From: Roseiarcus sp963753135
GTDB lineage: Bacteria > Pseudomonadota > Alphaproteobacteria > Rhizobiales > Beijerinckiaceae
Length of the DNA stretch: 64,000 nucleotides
Assembly: GCA_963753135.1 (NCBI GenBank)
Contig: CAVWBA010000010.1
Coordinates: forward strand, 103,060-167,059
Direction: 5' to 3'
A model generated the notes under the pieces. The model did no database searches and was not told the DNA's origin. It saw only the letters and a list, made by a program, of their open reading frames with translations. Shown here piece by piece: positions 1-8,975 of this stretch. Position numbers and translations under genes: made by a program. Within the stretch, counting starts at the first letter, position 1. Every line of letters begins with the position of its first letter.

Positions 1-293
1 AGCTCGATGGTCTCTACGAGTGCATCCTATGCGCGTGCTGCTCGACCTCGTGTCCGAGCTACTGGTGGAATGGAGACCGCTATCTTGGGCCTGCGGTCCT
101 GCTGCAAGCCTATCGCTGGCTTATCGACTCCCGCGACGAAGCGCAGGGCGACCGGCTCGACAATCTCGAGGACCCGTTCCGCCTCTATCGCTGCCACACG
201 ATCATGAACTGCGCTCAAACCTGCCCCAAGAGCCTGAACCCCGCCAAGGCGATCGTTCACATCAAAGAGATGATGGTCGAGCGCCGAGTGTGA
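1..293 (+). CDS. sdhB: Succinate dehydrogenase iron-sulfur subunit, C-terminal part
   Basis: The reading frame is open from base 3 and ends at TGA 291-293, giving 97 codons; the 5' end lies outside the window. The translation begins with LDGLYECILCACC and carries two cysteine clusters, CILCACCSTSCPSYWW and CHTIMNCAQTCPKSLNP, which bind the [4Fe-4S] and [3Fe-4S] centres of SdhB. The protein passes electrons from the flavoprotein SdhA to the membrane quinone site of respiratory complex II. In this group sdhB is usually the last gene of sdhCDAB, which fits the unrelated dps gene that follows. A longer open frame nearby starting at base 20 is an out-of-frame shadow. Confidence 0.95.
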   Translation, partial: LDGLYECILCACCSTSCPSYWWNGDRYLGPAVLLQAYRWLIDSRDEAQGDRLDNLEDPFRLYRCHTIMNCAQTCPKSLNPAKAIVHIKEMMVERRV

Positions 294-423
294 AAGCCGA
301 CGCGCTGGAATCGGCCGGCAAGGCATGCGACGCTCGGGCTGGGGCGAGGACATGCGGGCGGGCCCGCTCGTCGGTCGACGCCACGCTTTTTAAATCACGC
401 GTAAACGACACAAGGAGGTCGGA

Positions 424-984
424 ATGGCGAAGACGACATCGGCGAGAGAGACCCACGCACCGGGGGCAAAAGACACTTACGTGCGCGAGCGCCTCGGCAC
501 GCCGACCGATCTCAAGTCGGAAGCGACGCGCGATATTTCCGCCGCGCTCGCTGGACTGCTGGCCGATGTCTTCGCGCTCTATATGAAGACCAAGAACTTT
601 CACTGGCACATGAGCGGCGCGCATTTCCGCGACTACCATCTGCTTTTGGATGAGCATGGCGACCAGATTTTCGCCATGACCGATCCGATGGCTGAGCGAG
701 CGCGCAAGATCGGCGGCACGACCCTGCGGTCGGTCGGCGACATCTCCCGCCGGCAACGGATTCTCGACAACGACGCTGACTATGTCGATCCGAAGGACAT
801 GCTCGCGGAGCTGCGCGACGACAACAAGAGCCTGACGTCGGCGATGCGCGAGGTCCATAACGTGTGCGACGAGTACGGCGACGTCGCAACGGCGAGCCTG
901 CTCGAAGTCTGGATCGACGAGACCGAGCGCCGCACCTGGTTCCTGTTTGAGGCGACCCGAAGCGGCGAGGGGCAGAACGACTGA
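424..984 (+). CDS. dps: Dps family DNA-protecting ferritin-like protein
   Basis: 186 residues, the normal size for Dps with an extended N-terminus. A strong ribosome site AAGGAGG (412-418) sits 5 bases before the ATG. The ferroxidase ligands are visible: His60 in NFHWHMSG, His72 and Asp76 in DYHLLLDEHGD, and Asp87/Glu91 in TDPMAER, all offset by 9 from the E. coli Dps numbering. Dps dodecamers oxidise and store iron with peroxide and coat DNA in starvation. The Lys-rich N-terminus (MAKTTSARETH) could help DNA binding. It lies between sdhB and a convergent dehydrogenase gene and is probably monocistronic. Confidence 0.95.
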   Translation: MAKTTSARETHAPGAKDTYVRERLGTPTDLKSEATRDISAALAGLLADVFALYMKTKNFHWHMSGAHFRDYHLLLDEHGDQIFAMTDPMAERARKIGGTTLRSVGDISRRQRILDNDADYVDPKDMLAELRDDNKSLTSAMREVHNVCDEYGDVATASLLEVWIDETERRTWFLFEATRSGEGQND

Positions 985-1001
985 GCCCGAGGGGAGGCTC
1001 A
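982..1001. terminator. Small hairpin between convergent genes
   Basis: TGAGCC at 982-987 and GGCTCA at 996-1001 form a perfect 6-bp stem with an 8-base loop. It overlaps the stop codon of dps and the stop codon of the convergent dehydrogenase gene. There is no T-tract on either side, so action as an intrinsic terminator is only a possibility. Confidence 0.25.
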
Positions 1002-2016
1002 GCTCATCAGGAGAGGGCCACCGGAACGCCGCCTTGCGGCGCTTGACCGCTGAGCGGCGTCGATCAGGCGAGCGCACAGGATCGCCTCATCCAGATTGCC
1101 CTTGGCCTCGCCCTTCGCCGCCGAGAGAAAATCGGCGGCCACCCCGCCGAACCAATCAGGATGATGCGACCCTTCCGACAGTGGTGGCGGACAGGACCAG
1201 CGGTGCTCCTGCGCCTTCGATTTCAAAATCACCGCCTCGCCAACGACGCGGATTTCACCCTCGTCGCCGTCGATCTCGATCGCGTTCGAGCGCTCATCGG
1301 CGGCCCAGGTGAGAAAGATGCGGCTCACGCCGCCGTGCGTATCCAGGTCAACGCTCGCTGTGTCTTCCAGCGGCTGCTCATGGAAGCGTCGCGTTTCGAG
1401 CCGCGCGGTTACCCCGGACGGCGCGCCGGCCCAGCGCGTGACGCAATAGAGCGCGTGCCAGCCGTGATCGAACAAGACGCCGCCGCCCGCTTGTCCCGGA
1501 TCGACGCGCCAGTTCGTGACCCCGTCCGCGCTCACCGCGATCGCTGGTTGCGTTCTCAGCGTCCGCCAGCGGACAGATCGGACGGCGCCGATCGCGCCCG
1601 CGTCGATCAAAGCCGAAATCTTGGCGCAGATCGGCGCCTGAAGCCAATTGTGCACTGTATGGACGATTCGCCCGGCGCGCGCGGCCGCGGCGGCCACACG
1701 CTTTGCATCCTCGACCCGAGTGACCAGCGGTTTCTCGCTCAGCACATTGAAGGCCCGCGTCAAGCGCGCGCTCGATCAGCGCCGCATGGCTGCCCGGCGG
1801 CGCGCAGATGTCGACGAAATCGAGCGTTTCACGGACAAGCAGATCCTCGACGGTTGGATGCCATCGGCCATCGGGGCAGGCCGTGAGAAACGGCTCGCGG
1901 CGCGTCGCGACGGCGTCGGTCGCGGCGACAATCCTCACATCGTCACGACCGCGCCAGCCGGGCAAGTGCCCGTTGGCCGCGACATTGCCGAAGCCGATGA
2001 AGGCGCCCCTGAGCAA
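999..2016 (-). CDS. Gfo/Idh/MocA family dehydrogenase (one frameshift)
   Basis: The N-terminal part begins MLRGAFIGFGNVAANGH, a Rossmann NAD(P) site, and runs to IERALDAGL near 1750; the rest continues in another frame from HVLSEKPLVT, the conserved lysine motif of this family, through a C-terminal oxidoreductase domain with a DHGWHAL segment. Removing one T from the TT at 1747-1748 joins them into 338 residues, the normal family length. Members oxidise sugars or inositols using NAD(P). As the last gene of an operon headed by inositol-1-phosphate synthase, an inositol or inosose dehydrogenase is a reasonable guess but not proven. The upstream aminotransferase gene ends 9 bases before this gene starts. 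Confidence 0.85.
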
Positions 2017-2025
2017 CGAGATGGC

Positions 2026-3385
2026 TCAGTCGAGCCCGAACCGGCGCGCGATCGCAGCGAAAGACTGGTCGAGGATGTCAACTCCACGCATCGCTTCGTC
2101 CTCGGTGATGACGAGAGGCGGATTGATGCGAATGACGTTCGAATAGGACATGGTGACGAGGCCGCGCTCGAGCGCTTCGTGGAAGAGCGCGCGAGTGATG
2201 GTCTTGTCGAGCGGCGCCTTCGTCTTGCGATCCGCGACGAGGTCGACGCCGATCATGAGGCCCCGTCCGCGCACGTCGCCGATGAAGCGGTACTTTCTCC
2301 TGAAGCCGTTTGAGCGCCTCGAGCATCTTGGCGCCGACGCGGGCCGAATTCTCGACCAGCTGCTCGTCGAGTATGGCCTCAACCGCCGCAAGGCCGGCGG
2401 CCGCGGCGAGCGGGTTGCCGCCATAGCTGGACGAGCTGCCGCTCGGCTCCCCGAAGGGCTTGGCCGACATGCGCTCGAGCGACGAAGCGACCGCGCTCAG
2501 CGGAAAGCCGCCGCCTATGCCCTTGCCGATGGTCATGATGTCGGGTTTGAGCCCGAATTGGTCAGAGGCCCACATCGTTCCGGTGCGGCCGAAGCCGGTC
2601 AGGATCTCATCAGCGATCAAGAGCGCGCCGCACTCGTCGGCGATGTCGCGCACAGCGTGAATGAACTCGTCGGGCGGGATCACGTTGCCTGCCGTGCCCT
2701 GCATCGGCTCGACGATGATCGCCGCGACCTCGCCCTGCGTGTCGTTCTTGATCACGTTGCGCAGGTGCTCGGCGCAAGCGATGCCGCAGGACGGATATTC
2801 AAGCTTGAACGGGCAGCGGTAGCAATTGGCGTAAGGCGAAAGGTGCATGCCCGGCGGGAAGGGACCCTGGTGATTGCGATAGCCGCCGCCGAGCAGGCCG
2901 ATCACGCCGGCCGTCTTGCCGTGGTAGCCGCCCCAGAAGCCGATGAATTCGAATTTCTTGCTGACCGATTTGGCGAGCCGGAACGCGGCCTCGACGGCCT
3001 CCGCGCCGCCCGAGAACAACTGGATATGCGTGATCCCTTCCGGCAGTTGCGCGCTCACCAGATTGAGAAAATGCGCGCGGGTCTCGGTGGTGAAACTGCC
3101 GAAGGTGATCCGATCGAGCTGCTCCTTGAGGCGCTTGACGTAGTGCGGATGGCAATGGCCGAGACTGCCGATCGCGATGCCGGCGATGAAGTCGAGATAC
3201 TCGTTGCCGTCGACGTCGGTGATGACGCAACCTTTGGCGTGGTCGACGACGATTTGCGAATAGAGCGCGATCGATTGCAGCCCCGGCGCCATAGCCTCGG
3301 CCTCATGGTCGAAGATCGCCTTGGACTTAGGGCCGGGCACGGAGCGGCGCTGAAATGCGCTGCTTGGGGATGGGAGATCGTTCAA
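2026..3385 (-). CDS. Class III PLP-dependent aminotransferase (one frameshift)
   Basis: A TTG start at 3385 preceded by AAGGA gives MNDLPSPSS. The protein shows class III aminotransferase features: the PLP-phosphate region LFSGGAEAVEAAFRLAK, FWGGYHGKTAG, a cysteine-rich YRCPFKLEYPSCGIAC segment, the PLP-ring Asp in LIADEILTGFGRTG, and the Schiff-base lysine in TIGKGIGGGFPLSAV. The frame breaks after LKRLQEK; deleting one base of TTT 2294-2296 continues into YRFIGDVRGRGLMIG and gives 452 residues, the usual length. It starts 4 bases after the ATP-grasp gene stops. In this operon it could transaminate an inosose to an inosamine; substrate unknown. Confidence 0.88.
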
Positions 3386-3389
3386 CAGA

Positions 3390-4241
3390 CTAATTCCTTG
3401 CTGAGGCGACCAAGCGCGGGCGCCGCTGGAAGCGCTCGGTCAGGCAATCGGCGATCGCCTGCGCGGCGCGATCGCGGTAGAGCGCGTAGCTCGGCCACGC
3501 ATTGAGATCGATGATCTTGGGCTCGCCATCAGCCTTGATGACGGCGTCGCCGCCGAACACCTCGAGGCCCAGCGCCGCGGCGGCGTGGAGAGCGGCCTCG
3601 CTCAGCCGAGCCGGGTCGAAGGCATGACCCAGCATGCCCTTGTCGCGATGATAGAACCACTGGAACCAATTGGCGTCCGGAGCGACCGCGCGATTCCGCA
3701 CGCCGTAGAATTTGATGAGATCGCCCGGCACATGCTCCTGCGCGATGACGAAGGGAATACCGCGGTCTGCGAAACGGCGCAAAGCCTCGCGCCAACCCGT
3801 CTCCGACGCGGCGTACATGACGTCGTCACGTTGCGTCGCGTGGAAGTCGTAGCGCTTGATCCAGGCGCAGTCCGCAGGCCGGGCCATGTTCGCGTCGGCG
3901 GCGACGATCCAGCTCATCGGCGCCGATACGCTATGGCGCGTGAACAGCTCGACCATGCGGTGGCGATAGGTGTTGCGGATGGCCGCCGGGGAGTTGACGA
4001 CGATCGAGCCTCTCTTCTCCATCGCAGCGAGGCGATCGAGAACCGTTCCGCGCTCGCACATGACGAAGAGATTGGCCGAGGGGGTTTCAACGACAGCGTC
4101 GGCGGGGATCAATTCGATGCTGAAGCCTCGCTCCCTCATGGCGTCGCCGACGCGTTCCATGATCGCGGCGTCGTCATCGACGCGGCCGGGCGAGTGTGCG
4201 GGCTCACGCAGGACGCCAATGCAGGTGGGTCCCCTGTTCAT
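3390..4241 (-). CDS. ATP-grasp-like (RimK-type) protein
   Basis: 283 residues with no signal peptide or membrane segment. The central and C-terminal parts look like an ATP-grasp fold: WIKRYDFHA with a nucleotide-binding lysine, VIAQEHVPGDLIKFYG, and a metal-binding end IKADGEPKIIDLNAWPS with Asp and Asn ligands. Such proteins join a carboxylate to an amine through an acyl phosphate. The start overlaps the end of the nucleotidyltransferase gene by 4 bases (ATGA). A role in joining an amino acid or acid to an amino-cyclitol made by the operon is inference. The exact subfamily is not recognised. Confidence 0.7.
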   Translation of the reverse strand: MNRGPTCIGVLREPAHSPGRVDDDAAIMERVGDAMRERGFSIELIPADAVVETPSANLFVMCERGTVLDRLAAMEKRGSIVVNSPAAIRNTYRHRMVELFTRHSVSAPMSWIVAADANMARPADCAWIKRYDFHATQRDDVMYAASETGWREALRRFADRGIPFVIAQEHVPGDLIKFYGVRNRAVAPDANWFQWFYHRDKGMLGHAFDPARLSEAALHAAAALGLEVFGGDAVIKADGEPKIIDLNAWPSYALYRDRAAQAIADCLTERFQRRPRLVASARN

Positions 4242-4966
4242 GCGTCAATGTTCTCAGGCGAGCGGCGGAACCCGGCCCGTTCGGCGGCCTCGACGTCGTG
4301 CGCGCGGTCGATGTCGAACACGAGCGGCAGGACGACGCCATAGACCGGCCGGCCCTCGTCGACCAGCCATTTGAGATAGTCGCGCAGCCGGTCGAAGCGC
4401 GCCATTGACGTCGCGATCCTTTGCGGCGGAAGCCAATAGATCCCGGCTGTCACATGGCTCCCCCGATCGCGGCCGAGGCGCCGAATGCGCCCGTCTCCCT
4501 CAAGCGTCGCCCACAACGGATTGTCGTCATCGACATGATCGGTCAGGCCCAGAACGACCGCGTCACTCGGAAATCGGGCGGCCGAGTCGACAAAATGCTG
4601 AAAGGCGTCGGGAGCCATGATCGCGTCGACCGTCGTGATGACCGCTCGCGAGCCGGCCAGACGAGCGGCGACGAGCGCAAAGCTCGCATAGGACGAGGGC
4701 GTCGTTCGGACGATCAGGTCGAGATCCAAGCGATCGCCGTGGTCGGCGAGCCAGCGCCCGCAATCGTCGCTGTCTTCGTTGACGATGACGGTCACTTGCC
4801 TAACGCCAACCGCGCGAAAACGATTAAGGGCGTGCTCGATCAAGGGCCTTCCGCCGACTGGCGTCATCGGCTTGCTGACGCGATAGCCGTCGGCGCGCAG
4901 CCTTGTCCCATGGCCGGCCGCGATGACGCCTCCGCGCAGGGCGAGAGATGCTGGCGCGCCGGTCAT
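4238..4966 (-). CDS. Sugar-phosphate/inositol-phosphate-type nucleotidyltransferase
   Basis: 242 residues. The N-terminus carries the nucleotidyltransferase signature GGVIAAGHGTRLRADG followed by SKPMTPVGGRPLIEHAL, in which the Lys and the Gly-Arg-Pro motif bind the NTP and the phosphorylated substrate. VITTVDAIMAP supplies the metal-binding Asp. The family moves a nucleotidyl group from CTP or another NTP to a sugar or alditol phosphate. Its position two genes after inositol-1-phosphate synthase suggests inositol-1-phosphate or a derivative as acceptor, as in archaeal di-inositol phosphate synthesis, but this is inference. It overlaps the HAD gene upstream and the ATP-grasp gene downstream by 4 bases each. 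Confidence 0.78.
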   Translation of the reverse strand: MTGAPASLALRGGVIAAGHGTRLRADGYRVSKPMTPVGGRPLIEHALNRFRAVGVRQVTVIVNEDSDDCGRWLADHGDRLDLDLIVRTTPSSYASFALVAARLAGSRAVITTVDAIMAPDAFQHFVDSAARFPSDAVVLGLTDHVDDDNPLWATLEGDGRIRRLGRDRGSHVTAGIYWLPPQRIATSMARFDRLRDYLKWLVDEGRPVYGVVLPLVFDIDRAHDVEAAERAGFRRSPENIDA

Positions 4967-5661
4967 ATCAGAATGCCGAGGAGATCCGGCAGCTCGGTCA
5001 CGGCCGCGTCCGCGACGCGGTTGCGTTCGGCGGCCTGGACGTCTTCAGGCGCGATCCAGATAAAGCCCAATCCCGATCGCCGGGCGCCTTCGCCGTCGCG
5101 GCGCAAGGAATCGCCGACCATCACGGCCGTCGCCGGCGTCGCGTTAAGGGCCGAAAGCGCAGCATGGAAGATCGCCGGCTCGGGCTTCTCGGCCCCGACG
5201 CGCTGACTGTCCGCCATGACCCCGAACAGGGAAGCGAGGCCCGAGCTCTCGCACGCCGCTTCGAGATTGCCATAAAAGTTCGACACCACGCCGAGCCGGT
5301 AGCGTTCGCCAAGCGCCTTGAGGACCGGCCGATTGCGGTCGAAGGCGGCGGACATTTCGGACAGGAAACGCGACGCGACGCGGCGTCCACGAGCGTTATC
5401 GGCTCCCGCTCGCACGCCGCGGCGCCCGAGTTCAGCCTCGAGATTGGCAGCCAATGCGTCGACCGTCTCCTCGAGGCTCGCCCAAGGCGCAAGCGCGCCG
5501 GGAAGCGCGTCGTCGGCGGCGTAGAAGGCCGGCGCAAAAGCCTCGACCGAAAGATCCAGTCCTTCGGCGCGATAAAGGGCGTGGAAGCGCTCCTTCCACG
5601 CCACCCCGTCGGAGTCGAGCGTGCCGCCGAAATCGAACAGCACCGTTTCGATCGCTTGCAC
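4963..5661 (-). CDS. HAD superfamily phosphatase
   Basis: 232 residues with the HAD motifs in order: motif I LFDFGGTLDSDG (the second Asp is replaced by Gly, a change seen in several HAD subgroups), motif II LGVVSNFYG, motif III lysine in GAEKPEPAIF, and motif IV MVGDSLRRDGEGA. A GTG start at 5661 directly abuts the TAA stop of the inositol-1-phosphate synthase gene, so the two are coupled. A phosphatase here could release free inositol from inositol-1-phosphate; this is inference from position. The 3' end overlaps the nucleotidyltransferase gene by 4 bases. Confidence 0.8.
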   Translation of the reverse strand: MQAIETVLFDFGGTLDSDGVAWKERFHALYRAEGLDLSVEAFAPAFYAADDALPGALAPWASLEETVDALAANLEAELGRRGVRAGADNARGRRVASRFLSEMSAAFDRNRPVLKALGERYRLGVVSNFYGNLEAACESSGLASLFGVMADSQRVGAEKPEPAIFHAALSALNATPATAVMVGDSLRRDGEGARRSGLGFIWIAPEDVQAAERNRVADAAVTELPDLLGILI

Positions 5662-6810
5662 TTACGAGCGGCCGCGTCCCGCGACCTTGGCCCTTCGCGG
5701 CGCCTCTCCCGGAAGGTCGAAAGGTTCGCCGTCGATGAAGGCGTTGCACGCGTCGAGCGCGACGCTGTCGCGCATCTGGCGCGGCGGGCTCTTCATGTAA
5801 TACGCCGACGGCGCTTCCAGCGGTCCGCCGACGCCGCGCTCCAATCCGAGCTTGGCGCAGCGCAGCGCGTCGATGACGACGCCGGCGCTGTTCGAGGAAT
5901 CCTGCACCGACAGCCTGAGTTCGACCTCGAGCGGCGCATCGCCGAAGCCGCGTCCCTCCATGCGGATGAAGGCGATCTTGTTGTCGTGCTGCCAGGGAAT
6001 GTAGTCGGACGGCCCGATGTGAATGTCCGCGTCGTCGAGCCGCTCGTCGAGCTGCGACTGGACGGATTCGGTCTTGGAAATCTTCTTCGACTTGAGCCGC
6101 TTGCGCTCCAGCATGTTGAGGAAGTCGGTGTTGCCTGCGGTGTTGAGCTGGTAAGTCCGGTCGAGGCTGACCCCGCGGTCGGCGAACAGCCGCGCCAGCG
6201 ATCGGTGCACGATCGTCGCCCCGACCTGGCTCTTGATGTCGTCGCCCACGATCGGCAGGCCCGCCTCGCGGAACTTCTGCGCCCATTCGGGGTCGGAAGC
6301 GAGGAAGACGGGCACGCAATTGACCATCGCGACGCCCGCTTCAAGACAGGCTTCAGCATAATGCTTGACAGCCTTGTCGGACCCGACCGGCAGATAGCAG
6401 AGCAGCACCTCGGCGCCCGATTTGCGCAGAGCCTCGGTGATGTCGGTCGGCTCGAGATCGGCCGGACGAAAGGCGACGTCGTCGTCGTAGTCAGCCATGT
6501 GCGTCGCCACGCCGTCGAACTGGGGGCCCATCTGGACGACGACGTTCGACACCGGCAGCGAGCTCTGGAAGACGCGCGTGTTGTTCGGCTTGGCGAAGAT
6601 CGCCTCCTCGAGCGGCCGGCCGACCTTGCGCTTGTCGACGTCGAACGCCGCGACGAAGTCGACGTCGCTGGCGCGGTAGCCGCCGATCATTTGGCGCATC
6701 ACGCCATCCAGCGCCGCGTTGCGCCGGGTCCGGTAATATTCCACCCCTTGCACCAGCGCGCTGGCGCAATTGCCGACCCCGGCGATGGCGACCTTGATGT
6801 TCTTTTGCAT
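5662..6810 (-). CDS. ino1: Inositol-3-phosphate (myo-inositol-1-phosphate) synthase
   Basis: 382 residues from ATG 6810; a GTG six codons upstream (6828) is the alternative start. The NAD site is IKVAIAGVGNCASALVQG, and the actinobacterial-type synthase features SQVGATIVHR, NTAGNTDFLNMLE and KIAFIRMEGRGFGDAPLE are present, with catalytic lysines expected around KSKKISKTES. The enzyme turns glucose-6-phosphate into inositol-1-phosphate. It heads the six-gene operon running to 999 and lies 188 bases downstream of shc on the same strand, so read-through from the hopanoid operon is possible. The upstream gap has an AT-rich TATATA stretch at 6896-6901 that could serve as a -10 box; no clear -35 was found. 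Confidence 0.93.
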   Translation of the reverse strand: MQKNIKVAIAGVGNCASALVQGVEYYRTRRNAALDGVMRQMIGGYRASDVDFVAAFDVDKRKVGRPLEEAIFAKPNNTRVFQSSLPVSNVVVQMGPQFDGVATHMADYDDDVAFRPADLEPTDITEALRKSGAEVLLCYLPVGSDKAVKHYAEACLEAGVAMVNCVPVFLASDPEWAQKFREAGLPIVGDDIKSQVGATIVHRSLARLFADRGVSLDRTYQLNTAGNTDFLNMLERKRLKSKKISKTESVQSQLDERLDDADIHIGPSDYIPWQHDNKIAFIRMEGRGFGDAPLEVELRLSVQDSSNSAGVVIDALRCAKLGLERGVGGPLEAPSAYYMKSPPRQMRDSVALDACNAFIDGEPFDLPGEAPRRAKVAGRGRS

Positions 6811-6998
6811 TCGGTCAGTGATCCCCACGGGTGCCCGCCAACAAGGTCAGCGGGGGTCCGCCTCTTTGTCCACAGGCGTGACGAAAAGGTGAAGTATATA
6901 TGACTGGATTGCGACAGCAAAGCGCTCAATTTTCGTACAAATTTGCGCGTGGATCGGGCTTGTCGTTGCCTAGCAGACCGCCAGAGCCTTCGCGGCTT

Positions 6999-8975
6999 TC
7001 ACATGCCGAACGCAGGGACGCGGCTGTTGCCGCGCTTGAGGTTGCGATAGCGGGCCAACGCCCAGAGCGGAAAAAACTTCGAATACCCGTGGTAGCGTAA
7101 ATAGAACACGCGCGGGAAACCCGTCGCAGTATGGTAGGGCTCGTTCCAGAAGCCGTCCTCGCCTTGCGTTGCGGCGAGATAAGCGATGCCGCGCGCGACG
7201 GCGGGATGATCGGCTTCGCCCGCGGCCATCAACGCGAGCAAAGCCCACGCGGTCTGCGAGGCGGCGCTGGGCGCGGGCTCGTAGCCCTTGTAGTCGAGCT
7301 TGTAGCTGCCCACGCTCTCTCCCCAGCCGCCGTCCGGATTCTGAATCCGCTCAAGCCACGCGACGGCGCGGCGAACCGGCTCGGATTGTGGATCCTGGCC
7401 GGCGATCGCAAGCGCGCATAAGGATGACCACGTTCCGTAGATATAATTCATTCCCCACCGGCCGAACCAGCTTCCATCCTGTTCCTGATCGGCCAGGAGG
7501 GCATCGATTCCGCGCTTGAGGACCGGACTCGTCTCGCGCGTCTCGCCGAGTTGGGCGAGCATCGAGATGCAGCGCGCGGTGACGTCCGCCGTCGGCGGGT
7601 CGAGCAGCGCGCCATGATCGGCGAACGGGATGTGGTTGAGATAATAATAGGTGTTGTCGGCGTCGAAGGCGGCCCACGCGCCGTCGCGGCTCTGCAAGCC
7701 CTCGATCCATTCGCGCGCGCGGGCGATGGCTTGCGAATGAACGTCGGGAGCGCCGGTGAGGCCGCCGCGGTCCGCGCGGTCCATCGCCATCGCCACAACC
7801 GCAGTGTCATCCAGATCGGGGTAATGAGGATTGGCATACTGGAACGCCCAGCCGCCCGGCCGAACATGAGGACGCCGGGCAGCCCAGTCGCCCTCCACGT
7901 CGAGCACCTGCAGCGGCGCAAGCCATTCGAGGCCCGCTCGCGCAGCCGACGCGCTCGCCTCCTCGCCTGACTCCATCAGCGCGTGGGCCGCGAGCGCGGT
8001 GTCCCACACGGGCGACAGGCAGGGCTGGCAATAGGCTTCGTCCTTGCCGACGACCAGCAGCTTCTCGATCGACCGGCGCGCCGCGAGCAGATGCGGATGG
8101 TCGGGTGGATAGCCGAGCGCGTCATACATCAGCACGGCGTTCGCCATCGCTGGATAGATCGCGCCGAGACCGTCCTCGCCATTGAGGCGCTCGGTGACAA
8201 AGGCCTCGGCGGCGCCAATGGCGCGGCGGCGCACGGACGCTGGAAAGAAGGGCTCGGCGCGCTTGAGCAGCCGATCGATCGCGCCGAAGAACTTGACCGC
8301 GGCCCAGTGCTGATGCGCGCCGGTCGGCCATTCGCGCACGGTCTCCGGCGGCGCGACGAACAACTCTCCAATCGTGACGCCGCGCGGATTGGCGGGGCGG
8401 GGTTTAAGCGCCTGCAGCACGAGCAGCGGGACCATCACGGTGCGCGCCCAATAGGAGACCTTGTCGAGATGAAAGGGAAACCAGCGCGGCAAAAGCGTGA
8501 TCTCGACCGGCATGGTCGGAACTCCCCGCCATGGAATGGCGCGATAGAGCGCCAGCAGGAAGCGGGTGAAGACGTTGCTCTTCGCCGCGCCGCCATGGGC
8601 GAGAATGGCTTCGCGCGCATGGGCCATATGCGGCGCCTCGATATCGTCGCCGATCATCTTGAGCGCAAAATAGGCCTTGACGCTGGCGCTCATATCGAAT
8701 GGCCCCGCGTGAACGAGCGGCCAGCCGCCATGGTCGCCCTGAATGCGCCGAAGATAGACGGCGATCAGGCGCTCGAGTTCGAGGTCCGGCTCTTCGCCAC
8801 GAAAATGCCTCAGCAGCACATATTCGGCCGGGATCGTCGCATCCGCCTCGAGTTCGAAACACCAATGGCCGTCCTCGTGCTGACGGGCGAGCAGCGCCTG
8901 CGAGGCGCGCGAGATGTGGCGCTCGAGCGCCTCCGGAGACGGCGCGACTTGCGATCGGTCGAGGGCGATGTTCAT
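6999..8975 (-). CDS. shc: Squalene-hopene cyclase
   Basis: 658 residues, typical of bacterial squalene-hopene cyclases. The catalytic DXDD motif (DLDDTA) is at residues 387-390, and several QW repeats (such as QGDHGGW, QSRDGAW, QEQDGSW, QNPDGGW and QGEDGFW) stabilise the two alpha-barrels. The enzyme is a monotopic membrane protein that folds squalene into hopene and diplopterol, the base of all hopanoids. The ATG overlaps the stop of hpnE by 4 bases (ATGA, 8972-8975). It is the last gene of hpnABCDEF. The sequence is intact here, unlike hpnA and hpnB. Confidence 0.97.
   Translation of the reverse strand: MNIALDRSQVAPSPEALERHISRASQALLARQHEDGHWCFELEADATIPAEYVLLRHFRGEEPDLELERLIAVYLRRIQGDHGGWPLVHAGPFDMSASVKAYFALKMIGDDIEAPHMAHAREAILAHGGAAKSNVFTRFLLALYRAIPWRGVPTMPVEITLLPRWFPFHLDKVSYWARTVMVPLLVLQALKPRPANPRGVTIGELFVAPPETVREWPTGAHQHWAAVKFFGAIDRLLKRAEPFFPASVRRRAIGAAEAFVTERLNGEDGLGAIYPAMANAVLMYDALGYPPDHPHLLAARRSIEKLLVVGKDEAYCQPCLSPVWDTALAAHALMESGEEASASAARAGLEWLAPLQVLDVEGDWAARRPHVRPGGWAFQYANPHYPDLDDTAVVAMAMDRADRGGLTGAPDVHSQAIARAREWIEGLQSRDGAWAAFDADNTYYYLNHIPFADHGALLDPPTADVTARCISMLAQLGETRETSPVLKRGIDALLADQEQDGSWFGRWGMNYIYGTWSSLCALAIAGQDPQSEPVRRAVAWLERIQNPDGGWGESVGSYKLDYKGYEPAPSAASQTAWALLALMAAGEADHPAVARGIAYLAATQGEDGFWNEPYHTATGFPRVFYLRYHGYSKFFPLWALARYRNLKRGNSRVPAFGM

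Noticed and set aside
2150..3505. Long open frame (451 codons) on the plus strand
   Set aside because: It is antisense to the aminotransferase, whose motifs are clear; long antisense frames are common in this GC-rich DNA.
4948..6903. 651-codon open frame on the plus strand
   Set aside because: It covers ino1 and the HAD gene antisense and has no protein-like motif.
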